Part shown: piece by piece, positions 1 to 5,747 of the stretch
Numbering within the stretch: position 1 is the first letter of the stretch
Layout: each line of letters opens with the position of its first letter
Assembly: GCA_002869165.1 (NCBI GenBank)
Contig: PKTK01000010.1
Location: forward strand, 2,170 to 9,395
DNA: 7,226 nt
Direction: 5' to 3'
Origin: Candidatus Parcubacteria bacterium
GTDB lineage: Bacteria; Patescibacteria; ABY1; BM507; UBA12075
The notes under the pieces: generated by a model
Database searches by the model: none
Told to the model about the DNA's origin: nothing
The model's input: the letters and a program-made list of their open reading frames with translations, nothing else
Made by a program: the position numbers and the translations under genes

Positions 1-441
1 TTAGGAAATTTATTTTTTATAAAGAACGAAAGTCATTATTCTTTTAAAGAGACTGTGAAGATGATAAGACAAGCGATAGAATCTCAAAATCAATGGACTA
101 TGCTTCAGGATAAGGATTTTAATGAAGCGTATCAGGAAAAAGGAAAGAAGAATCTTCCTGTGTATCTTCACGAGTTCAAGCTTGGAAATCCTGAACATTC
201 CTATCGGGTAAACTCTCAAGATGCCTCTGTATCAGTGTTTATGCCTGCATCTGTCGCTGTGATAGGATATGGCGATGGTAGAGTTGAGATAATCAGGAAA
301 AACACAGCCTTTATGGGTGAGATGTTTCCTGGAGAGGTAGGAAGAATAATGCGTAAAGAGGTACCGTCAGGACTTGATAATCTACTTTGCGGGATAAAGG
401 TTGATAAGTCTGAATGTAAAAGTTGTGATATAGAGCTCTAA
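1..441 (+). CDS. DUF302 family protein, 5'-truncated by the window edge
   Basis: The frame is open from base 1 to the TAA at 439-441, giving 146 residues with no true start visible. A GTG at 55 is possible in principle, but the residues before it (ESHYSFKETV) already match the start of a DUF302 domain, so the real start lies upstream of the window. The family features visible are the helix FKETVKMIRQAIE, an LGNPEHSY segment (family 'NP' turn), and MPASVAVIGYGDGRVEI, the usual 'lP..vaVye..dG.v.i' strand pair. DUF302 proteins are small, mostly cytoplasmic alpha/beta proteins with no settled biochemical role. A tail beyond the domain ends in SECKSCDIEL, with a CxxC pair and a further Cys in NLLCGI; this could be a thiol or metal site, which is inference. 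A strong terminator follows directly, so this is the end of its transcript. Confidence 0.8.
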   Translation, partial: LGNLFFIKNESHYSFKETVKMIRQAIESQNQWTMLQDKDFNEAYQEKGKKNLPVYLHEFKLGNPEHSYRVNSQDASVSVFMPASVAVIGYGDGRVEIIRKNTAFMGEMFPGEVGRIMRKEVPSGLDNLLCGIKVDKSECKSCDIEL

Positions 442-491
442 GCTAGTGTTTTTTTGTGTTTCCAAAATATTGACCTGTTCTGTTTGAATAC

Positions 492-529
492 AAAGCTGAT
501 CTTTAACGATGAGTCAAGATCAGCTTTTT
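492..529 (+). terminator. Rho-independent terminator of the DUF302 gene
   Basis: A perfect 12-bp inverted repeat (AAAGCTGATCTT at 492-503 and AAGATCAGCTTT at 516-527) encloses a 12-base loop and runs into a T tract at 525-529. It lies about 50 bases after the DUF302 stop codon, as expected for an intrinsic terminator. The stem is A-rich on its left side, so it may also stop transcription from the other strand. Confidence 0.88.
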
Positions 530-573
530 CAGTTATCAAAGGATAGAAAGATTTTGTTAGATTCTTTATTACT

Positions 574-590
574 GGAAAACAAAGTTTTCC
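574..590. repeat. Perfect short hairpin GGAAAAC-AAA-GTTTTCC
   Basis: A 7-bp inverted repeat with a 3-base loop stands alone between two terminators. There is no T tract after it, so it is not itself a terminator. Its layout resembles the hairpin GGCAAA-AAG-TTTGCC at 4866-4880 in the hairpin cluster, which suggests a shared type of palindromic intergenic element. That link is inference. Confidence 0.6.
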
Positions 591-618
591 GAAGCAGAAA
601 AATATACTTTTGGGACAT

Positions 619-647
619 AAAAAAATAGACCTTTACAGGTCTTTTTG
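619..647. terminator. Second terminator-like hairpin, possibly bidirectional
   Basis: A run of A (619-625) is followed by AGACCT (627-632), a TTAC loop, AGGTCT (637-642) and a T tract (642-646). The A tract before and T tract after make it symmetric, so it could end transcripts on either strand. It lies about 90 bases after the first terminator, with no gene between them. It may be a backup terminator or the end of a small untranslated RNA. Confidence 0.7.
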
Positions 648-911
648 TTTTTAACTTTTTTGAATATAGAAATATTCTATCATATTTTTCCCATATTCCA
701 AAGTTCGAATACGAGGTGTTTATTAATCAAAAAAAGCAAAAATAATACTTCTATATTAAAATATATAGAATATTCATTTATTTTATATAGATTAAGTCTA
801 AAATACTCTTAATATCTCAAAATAATATGTTTTTATTAAGAATTTCTTTAATAATATTTCACGATGAAGTATATTTAGATGAAATAAACATGATATTTTA
901 TAAAAAAAAAC

Positions 912-917
912 AGGAGG
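912..917 (+). promoter_or_regulatory. Ribosome binding site that fixes the GTG start at 923
   Basis: A perfect AGGAGG ends 5 bases before GTG at 923. The nearer ATG at 921 is in another frame and meets a stop after nine codons. The in-frame ATG codons at 827 and 890 have no such site. This supports the GTG as the true start. Confidence 0.85.
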
Positions 918-922
918 TCTAT

Positions 923-1345
923 GTGGGTAATAATGCTAAATATGCAATAATAATAACAATAATTGTTATTTTAGGACTTTTTGTAAGTGCGGTTTTAAAA
1001 AAATCTAATAAAGAAGAAAAGCCAGAAGTTCCTCTTGAAGAAAAGATTCATACATTAGAGGATTCAGATATGGATGTTTGTACTGATCAAAGACTTCTTA
1101 TAAATAAGATAATTGCTGACTATGATTTCTTTAATGGTTGGATATATACCGCAGATCAGAAACCCGTATGGATTGGTGATGAAGTAAAAAAGATCCTTAA
1201 AGATTATGATCCAAAAGTTCATGATATGATGTTTGAATGTCCATCGGGTGGTCGATACCTGCTTTACCAAGGGTTTAAACCTCTTTGTACTGTTCATAAC
1301 AAAAAGTTTATAGAAAGACATCATCTTCTGGATGATCTAAATTAA
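923..1345 (+). CDS. Small membrane-anchored protein with a pilin-like CPxGG...CxxH motif
   Basis: With the GTG start chosen from the AGGAGG site, the product is 140 residues. Residues 7-25 form one hydrophobic helix (rich in I and V), followed by a positively charged KKSNKEEK stretch and a soluble domain, so an N-terminal anchor with the rest outside or in the periplasm is possible; orientation is not certain. Near the C-terminus, C106-P-S-G-G-R-Y and C122-T-V-H resemble the 'CPxGGxY...P.CS.HG' end of many type II/IV pseudopilin-like proteins, where the cysteines often pair. No GFTLIE prepilin cleavage motif is present, so it is not a standard pilin. It could also be a small metal-binding domain using Cys and His. 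pheA follows after 21 bases, so the two are probably co-transcribed, but no shared function is evident. The family is not recognised. Confidence 0.75.
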   Translation: MGNNAKYAIIITIIVILGLFVSAVLKKSNKEEKPEVPLEEKIHTLEDSDMDVCTDQRLLINKIIADYDFFNGWIYTADQKPVWIGDEVKKILKDYDPKVHDMMFECPSGGRYLLYQGFKPLCTVHNKKFIERHHLLDDLN

Positions 1346-1366
1346 TTTTTTAAAAGGGATCTATAT

Positions 1367-2197
1367 ATGAAAATAGGCTTTCAGGGAATAGAAGGTTCAT
1401 ACAGTCAGCAGGCTTTATTAGAACATCTTGGAAAGAAAGTTGATTCAATAGGGTTCAGATCGTTTGAAGATGTTTTTTTAGCTCTTGAAAAAGGCGATAT
1501 TGATAAAGCTTTTCTTCCTGCTGAAAATTCTATCGCAGGGTCTGTGGCACCTGTATTTGATCTTCTTTTGAAAAAAGATTTTCATATATATTCAGAGACA
1601 TTTCTTAAGATCAACCATTGTGTCCTTGCCAAAAAAGGGAATACCTTAGAAAAAATGAAAAAAGTGTTATCGCATCCTGTGGCTTTAGAGCAGTGTAGAG
1701 ATTTTATTGAAAGAAACAAACTTATACCTGTCAGGGAATATGATACTGCGGGTTCGGCTTTGATGATAAGTGAATCTGAGGAGTCTGATGTTTGTGCTAT
1801 CGCTTCTCCTCTTTGTAAAAGGATATATGATCTTGACATACTGGAGGAGAATATTTCCACTAACCTTAATAATTTCACCAGATTTTTTGTTATAGGAAAA
1901 GAAAAAGTGTATCTTAACGAAACTGATAAGACTAGTATAGTCTTTAAACCTAAAAGATCTACATCCTATGGAGCTTTGGTAAATACGCTTGATATCTTTT
2001 CGAAATATGAGATAAACCTTACGAGAGTAGAATCCAGACCCGATCCTAATAAACTTTGGGAATATGTTTTTTATATCGATATAGCAATGGGTGAAAATGA
2101 TAAAAAACTTAAAAAAGCTATGCTGGTACTTGCCGATTTCACCGAGTTTATTAAAATACTTGGAAGTTATTGTCACGGTGAGATACTGAAAAAATAG
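1367..2197 (+). CDS. pheA: Prephenate dehydratase with ACT domain
   Basis: This cytoplasmic enzyme turns prephenate into phenylpyruvate, water and CO2, the committed step to phenylalanine. At 276 residues it is a typical monofunctional bacterial form without a chorismate mutase domain. The catalytic part (1 to about 180) has FQGIEGSYSQQA (5-16), PAENSIAGSV (51-60), SHPVALEQC (102-110), DTAGSA (126-131) and NFTRFFVIG (169-177); the threonine of TRF (171) is the family's key catalytic residue. The ACT domain (about 188-268) has GAL (202-204) and ESRP (222-225), the phenylalanine-binding motifs, so feedback inhibition by phenylalanine is expected from the family. AAGGGA at 1354-1359 sits 7 bases before the ATG. 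The gene ends in TAG, showing that amber codons serve as stops here. No attenuator or T-box is visible upstream of the likely two-gene unit with the preceding small membrane protein. Confidence 0.97.
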   Translation: MKIGFQGIEGSYSQQALLEHLGKKVDSIGFRSFEDVFLALEKGDIDKAFLPAENSIAGSVAPVFDLLLKKDFHIYSETFLKINHCVLAKKGNTLEKMKKVLSHPVALEQCRDFIERNKLIPVREYDTAGSALMISESEESDVCAIASPLCKRIYDLDILEENISTNLNNFTRFFVIGKEKVYLNETDKTSIVFKPKRSTSYGALVNTLDIFSKYEINLTRVESRPDPNKLWEYVFYIDIAMGENDKKLKKAMLVLADFTEFIKILGSYCHGEILKK

Positions 2198-2238
2198 AGC
2201 AAAAATATAATTGCGACAATTAATATGAGAACGTATTA

Positions 2239-2925
2239 TTAACGGATAAATTGTAAAAGATAACTTAATAGTGGATAGATAAGAAGTGCTGGAAGTAGAT
2301 TAGAAGTCTTAGTCTTTGAAAGTCCTAGTATATTTAAGCCAAGAGAAATTATTATCACACCACCTGTTGCGGCTATTCCGCTAATCATAGCTGTTGATAA
2401 GAAGTTCTTTAAATATATTGCTAGTAATGTAAGTGAGGCCTGAAAAATAAAAAGAGGAATAAAAGAGAAGAATACTCCCCATCCGAAAGAGGAAGAGAGA
2501 ACTATTGAAGTGATGCCATCTAAAACAGATTTTGAGATAAGCATTGAACTATCTCCTGTTGTACCTTCCTGAAGAGAGCCCACAAAAGTCATAGAACCAA
2601 TGCAAAATATAAGAAAAGCCGTAATAAGTCCTTCTGAAAAATGAGTGTTTTTTGATTTGACTATCTTTTTAAACCAGTCTGAGATCTCATTTATTCTTTT
2701 ATCAATATCTATTAAATATCCGATTATAAAACCTAAAACCAACGATAATATTATTAAGATAATATCTTCACCTTTAAGAGCGGATTTCATACCAATAACA
2801 AGAGTTATAATGCCTATTATTCTTATGACCGATTCTCTTAAATCTTTTGATATAGCTTTTCCTGCAAATATTCCGGTAAGGCTACCAATTATTACTGCGA
2901 TTGTATTAATTATTGTACCTATCAT
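2239..2925 (-). CDS. DUF554 family membrane protein (YdfK/YqgA-like)
   Basis: A 228-residue, strongly hydrophobic protein with about six or seven membrane segments, full length for the family. It opens with IGTIINTIAVIIGSLTG, the typical DUF554 start. The core carries FCIGSMTFVGSLQEG (107-121), KSVLDGITSIVLSSSFGWGV (132-151) and FQASLTLLA (161-169), and ATGGVIIISLGLNILGL follows near 186-202; all match the family pattern 'FcvG.MtivGs.q.G...KSvlDGi.s...s...G.GV'. Known relatives include B. subtilis YdfK and E. coli YqgA, and their transport substrate or role is not established. AAAGGA (plus strand 2936-2941) is 10 bases before the ATG. It lies 78 bases downstream of the GH13 gene on the same strand, so it may be read from that promoter. 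It converges with pheA across a 41-base gap that has only a weak hairpin and no clear terminator. Confidence 0.92.
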   Translation of the reverse strand: MIGTIINTIAVIIGSLTGIFAGKAISKDLRESVIRIIGIITLVIGMKSALKGEDIILIILSLVLGFIIGYLIDIDKRINEISDWFKKIVKSKNTHFSEGLITAFLIFCIGSMTFVGSLQEGTTGDSSMLISKSVLDGITSIVLSSSFGWGVFFSFIPLFIFQASLTLLAIYLKNFLSTAMISGIAATGGVIIISLGLNILGLSKTKTSNLLPALLIYPLLSYLLQFIR

Positions 2926-2962
2926 ATATTAATTTTCCTTTCAATGAGAAAAGAAAATAAAT

Positions 2963-2997
2963 AGTTGGGAATGGAGAGTGTGGAGTTGGGAGTTTCA
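2963..2997. repeat. Degenerate heptanucleotide tandem repeat (consensus near AGTTGGG)
   Basis: Five consecutive 7-base units can be read: AGTTGGG, AATGGAG, AGTGTGG, AGTTGGG and AGTTTCA. The first and fourth are identical and lie 21 bases apart. The patch is strikingly G-rich in otherwise AT-rich DNA. It sits between the GH13 and DUF554 genes, so it would be a C-rich stretch in their transcript. No function can be assigned. Confidence 0.6.
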
Positions 2998-3003
2998 GAT
3001 TTA

Positions 3004-4701
3004 TTATAAAGATTCATTTTTTTGAGCCTCAATTACTGCTGATGAGTATGGTTGTAATAATATATGATTGTCTTCAAATTGTTTGTTTTTTAAAACATCT
3101 TTATAATTTATTTTCTTTTCAGAAAGTTTTATATTTCTTTTAACACTTGAGTTATTAAAAGCTATTATGACTTTTTGATCTCCAAGATTTCTTGAGTATA
3201 TTAAAACGTTCTTCTTATCGTCATAGAAATCGAAATCAAGTTTACCTTCTCTTAGCACTTTATTATTTTTTCTTATTTTAATGAGTCTTTTATAGAAACC
3301 TTTTAATCTGTTATCCATTTTTGAATCATTTTTTATATCTTTCCAAAGCATAGGTTTTCTACAGTCAGGGTCATTTGCACCATCTAAGCCGATCTCATCT
3401 CCATAAAAAAACATTGGAGCTCCAGGAAAGCTAAATTGCATAACAAGCATATTTCTTCTTATTTTTTTTTCTTTCACAGAAAGTTCTCCAACTTTGTAAT
3501 GTGGGTTGTTTCTAAGTTGAGTCATCTGGAAATGTTCGGGTTCTCTCCATTTTATTCCTGGATTTTTTATTGCTGTAGCGAGCCTTGAACTATCATGACT
3601 TCCAAAAAGATTTTGCATGCAAAGCAGGTTTTTTTGTGGATAAGAATTAAATAGATCTTTTGTTTTTTGTATGAATTCGGATGGTTTTATTTTGTCTATG
3701 AAAAACTCATAAGCGTTATAGGAAAATGGATAGTTCATAACAATATCCATCTCTTTGTTTTTTATATACTCAGAACTAATATGCCATAATTCTCCAACTA
3801 TAAGTTTTTCATTCGAGATGTTTTTTACAAAAGAAAAAAGGTCTTTCAAAAATCCATGTGGAAGAATATCTGCCGCATCTAATCTAATTCCATCCGGACC
3901 AGCTGATTTGTCAGATGGGAAAAGCCATTTTTTAACAGAGTTGAAAATGTATGTTTTCACTTCTTCAGATAGATTATCATCATTTCTTGAAAATTCAGGA
4001 AGACTTGTATGTCCTAACCAGCAATCGTAAGAAAATTCAGAAAAATCACCTACAGTGGCTTTATGAGATTTATCCCCTTTAAAAGATCTTATATTATACC
4101 AGTTAATATAGTTTGAAGCTTGGCCTTTATTCAAAATATCCTGAAAAGCAAAGAAGTCTCTTCCGCTATGGTTGAAAACTCCATCTATCAATATTTTTAT
4201 ATCATTTTTGTGTAGTTTTTTTATGAGATCGAAAAATTCCAGATCAGCTGTAGTATTTTTCCAACTTTTGGGATCTTCTGGTGTTTTTTCACTACTTAGT
4301 ATTTGAATATCTCCAAGCGGGTCACTTCCAAGATAAGGGTCAATATGATGTAGGCAGGCATGATCGTATTTATGAGATGATGGAGCCATAAAGACAGGAG
4401 TTAAATAAACTCCTGTAATACCAAGTCTTTTAAGATATGGTATCGATTCCTTTATTCCTTTTATATCACCTAAATATCTTCTTAGATGAAGAGTATCATA
4501 AAAATCATCGCTTATATTTTTTTCCCAATGTTCTCGTTTTTCCCAACTCTTTCCAAATTTTGAGGGACGCCATTTTTTTATACTTTTTTTTGAAAAATAT
4601 GAACTATCTATTGAATTATCTTTATTCCCTCTTCGAAATCTATCAGGAAATATCTGATACCAGACTATATTTTTTGCCCACTCTAGTGCTTTGTTTTTCA
4701 T
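3004..4701 (-). CDS. GH13 alpha-amylase/neopullulanase-like glycoside hydrolase
   Basis: A 565-residue alpha-glucan hydrolase of family GH13, starting directly with the barrel (NIVWYQIFPDRFRRGN, 11-26). The four conserved regions are present: DGVFNH (173-178), GIRLDAAD (271-278, nucleophile D275 and R273), VGELW (302-306, acid/base E304) and FGSHD (366-370, transition-state D370). YGDEIGLDGANDPDCRKPMLW (433-453) and the domain-B segment HKYDHACLHHIDPYLG resemble neopullulanase/cyclomaltodextrinase-type enzymes. Unlike classical GH13_20 members it has no N-terminal CBM34 domain, and it has an inserted, lysine-rich stretch (27-75) before GDIKGIK. The C-terminal beta domain (about 485-560) is present. 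No signal peptide is seen, so it probably acts in the cytoplasm on maltodextrins or stored glycogen. Exact bond specificity cannot be read. The start is the only one possible: an in-frame stop lies eight codons upstream with no other start codon between. Confidence 0.93.
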   Translation of the reverse strand: MKNKALEWAKNIVWYQIFPDRFRRGNKDNSIDSSYFSKKSIKKWRPSKFGKSWEKREHWEKNISDDFYDTLHLRRYLGDIKGIKESIPYLKRLGITGVYLTPVFMAPSSHKYDHACLHHIDPYLGSDPLGDIQILSSEKTPEDPKSWKNTTADLEFFDLIKKLHKNDIKILIDGVFNHSGRDFFAFQDILNKGQASNYINWYNIRSFKGDKSHKATVGDFSEFSYDCWLGHTSLPEFSRNDDNLSEEVKTYIFNSVKKWLFPSDKSAGPDGIRLDAADILPHGFLKDLFSFVKNISNEKLIVGELWHISSEYIKNKEMDIVMNYPFSYNAYEFFIDKIKPSEFIQKTKDLFNSYPQKNLLCMQNLFGSHDSSRLATAIKNPGIKWREPEHFQMTQLRNNPHYKVGELSVKEKKIRRNMLVMQFSFPGAPMFFYGDEIGLDGANDPDCRKPMLWKDIKNDSKMDNRLKGFYKRLIKIRKNNKVLREGKLDFDFYDDKKNVLIYSRNLGDQKVIIAFNNSSVKRNIKLSEKKINYKDVLKNKQFEDNHILLQPYSSAVIEAQKNESL

Positions 4702-4707
4702 GTTTTT

Positions 4708-4713
4708 ATTATA
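4708..4713 (-). promoter_or_regulatory. TATAAT box immediately before the GH13 start (possible leaderless promoter)
   Basis: On the minus strand a perfect TATAAT ends 6 bases before the ATG at 4701, and no Shine-Dalgarno sequence exists there. Transcription from this box would start at or next to the ATG, giving a leaderless mRNA. No good -35 hexamer lies at 16-18 bases upstream, so the call rests on the -10 match and the missing ribosome site. Confidence 0.4.
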
Positions 4714-4717
4714 ACTT

Positions 4718-4897
4718 AGAAGTCAAATAAATTCGACTTCTGATGTTTGGCAACAGCCAAAGTGTTTTTGCTTTGGCAAAAAGATGACGAGCTGAAGCTC
4801 GTGTACTTTCTTTTCAGAAAGAGTTAAACCCTTTTCATAGAAAAGCACAGTATGAAAGACTGATCGGCAAAAAGTTTGCCCATCACGAACAAAGTGA
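4718..4897. repeat. Cluster of consecutive short hairpins
   Basis: About 180 bases are almost wholly made of small inverted repeats placed one after another: AGAAGTC/GACTTCT (4718-4741), TTTGGC/GCCAAA (4746-4761), GCCAAAG/CTTTGGC (4756-4777, sharing an arm with the previous one), ACGAGC/GCTCGT (4787-4802), CTTTCT/AGAAAG (4806-4821), CTTTTC/GAAAAG (4831-4845), CAGT/ACTG (4848-4862, weak), GGCAAA/TTTGCC (4866-4880) and TCAC/GTGA (4883-4897, weak). The main stems have 6-7 bp with loops of 3-10 bases, and all are perfect. The block is richer in G+C than its surroundings and lies between two divergent genes. It looks like a palindromic intergenic element or a structured RNA; no named family is recognised. 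Confidence 0.7.
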
Positions 4898-4934
4898 GTT
4901 ATCTGGAAAATAAATCTAGCAAATTATTTTTAAA

Positions 4935-4952
4935 TATGTTTTATGAAACATA
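4935..4952. promoter_or_regulatory. Perfect inverted repeat, candidate operator of the DUF364-ABC operon
   Basis: TATGTTT and AAACATA form a perfect 7-bp dyad around a TATG spacer (18 bases in all). It sits just upstream of the extended -10 box, across where the -35 region would be. This is the size and place of a binding site for a dimeric helix-turn-helix regulator. The regulator is not encoded in the window, and the motif does not match an operator I can name. Confidence 0.5.
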
Positions 4953-4965
4953 ACGGTTATTTTTA

Positions 4966-4974
4966 TGGTAAAAT
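4966..4974 (+). promoter_or_regulatory. Extended -10 promoter of the DUF364-ABC operon
   Basis: TGGTAAAAT fits an extended -10 (TGn plus TAAAAT, one base from TATAAT). It lies 23 bases before the ATG at 4998, leaving room for a short leader that contains the GGAGG ribosome site at 4989-4993. No good -35 box is present, which an extended -10 or an activator bound at the adjacent dyad could offset. Confidence 0.5.
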
Positions 4975-4997
4975 AAAAAAAAGTCTTTGGAGGTAAC

Positions 4998-5747
4998 ATG
5001 TCTCTTTACGAAAAGATCTATGAAAAATTTGAAGAAAAAGCTAAAAAGATGAACATAAAATATATCTGTGTTGGAATAGGTTACTCGGGTGTAATACTTG
5101 AAGATGGTAGTGCGGGAATAGCTTACACTTTTTTTACTGGAAAACCTGGTTGTTCACTCGTTGATGGTATAATGGATATGGAAGGAAAACCTGCTGTTGA
5201 ACTTCTTAAACACATAAAAAATGAAAATAGTGTAATGAGATCTATTGCAGCGGCTTGTGTAAACGCTCTTAATCATGATAATACTAAAAAAATGTCAAAT
5301 GATGATAATACCCTTTTTGATAAACTTGGGGTTAATGAAAACACAACTGTATCTATGGTTGGTTATTTTGGTCCTATAATAAAGATGCTTGAAAAAAAAG
5401 GTGTAAAGGAAATAGATATTATTGATAACGATAGAGAAATTGGAGAAAAAGGTTCTTTTAATAACGGTCTTGAAAGTGAACCGGATATTGCTATATTAAC
5501 TTCAACATCGCTTCTAAACGGTACTTTCCCTGAACTTTCATCTCATATTAAAAAAGGGACTAAGACTATTTTGATGGGTCCAAGCACGATCATGATACCT
5601 GAGATCTTTAAGGATTTTGGAATAAATTATCTTGCGGGGACTTCAGTTGTTGATACTGAAAATATGTTTAAATACCTCAGATTAGGTGGCGGAACACCTA
5701 TTCTTAAAAACTATGGTGATAAAAAATTAATAGATACTGGCAGATGA
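4998..5747 (+). CDS. DUF4213/DUF364 domain protein (putative metal-binding Rossmann-like protein)
   Basis: The 249-residue product has the two-domain layout of this family: an N-terminal DUF4213 part (about 1-95, with YICVGIGYSGVIL and the AAACVNALN helix) and a C-terminal DUF364 Rossmann-like part (about 105-245). Marked motifs are SMVGYFGPII (119-128), TSTSLLNGTFPEL (168-180), ILMGPSTIMIPEIF (191-204) and YLAGTSVVD (211-219), and RLGGGTPILKNYG near the end. The one structure known to me, a Desulfitobacterium hafniense member, joins an enolase-like and a Rossmann-like fold, and its authors proposed heavy-metal chelation; this is a structural guess, not proven. It is probably cytoplasmic, as no signal or membrane segment is seen. 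GGAGG is 4 bases before the ATG. Its TGA overlaps the next start as ATGA, so it is translationally coupled to the ATPase gene and likely serves the transporter. Confidence 0.9.
   Translation: MSLYEKIYEKFEEKAKKMNIKYICVGIGYSGVILEDGSAGIAYTFFTGKPGCSLVDGIMDMEGKPAVELLKHIKNENSVMRSIAAACVNALNHDNTKKMSNDDNTLFDKLGVNENTTVSMVGYFGPIIKMLEKKGVKEIDIIDNDREIGEKGSFNNGLESEPDIAILTSTSLLNGTFPELSSHIKKGTKTILMGPSTIMIPEIFKDFGINYLAGTSVVDTENMFKYLRLGGGTPILKNYGDKKLIDTGR

Larger units (their letters stand above)
442..922. other. Gene-free intergenic stretch (481 bases)
   Basis: No credible coding frame is present. It holds the DUF302 terminator (492-529), a perfect 7-bp hairpin (574-590), a second terminator-like hairpin (about 619-647) and a 6-bp hairpin ATAGAA-ATA-TTCTAT (666-680). 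From about 720 to 910 it is almost pure A/T. That last part must carry the promoter for the small membrane protein and pheA. Several AT-rich hexamers could be a -10 box, but none has a convincing -35 partner, so no promoter is called. The in-frame ATG at 827 of the downstream frame lies in this AT-rich DNA and has no ribosome binding site. Confidence 0.6.

Noticed and set aside
55..57. GTG 55 as the start of the DUF302 gene
   Set aside because: The DUF302 domain already begins upstream in the same open frame, so this would cut its first strand and helix.
827..922. Longer start (ATG 827) for the small membrane protein
   Set aside because: No ribosome site precedes it, the extra 32 residues come from very AT-rich DNA, and a perfect AGGAGG sits correctly before the GTG at 923.
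921..950. ATG at 921 as a start
   Set aside because: It is out of frame with the long reading frame, only 3 bases from AGGAGG, and stops after nine codons.
1685..2176. Minus-strand open frame opposite pheA
   Set aside because: It lies wholly inside a gene with clear prephenate dehydratase motifs, has no ribosome site and no recognisable domain; a shadow of the real frame.
2208..2222. Hairpin TAATTG-CGA-CAATTA between pheA and DUF554 as a terminator
   Set aside because: Only 6 bp, nearly all A/T, with no T tract on either side; too weak to call.
4702..4997. CRISPR array or riboswitch in the divergent gap
   Set aside because: The repeated feature is a set of hairpins with different arm sequences, not identical direct repeats with spacers. 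No known riboswitch core could be recognised.
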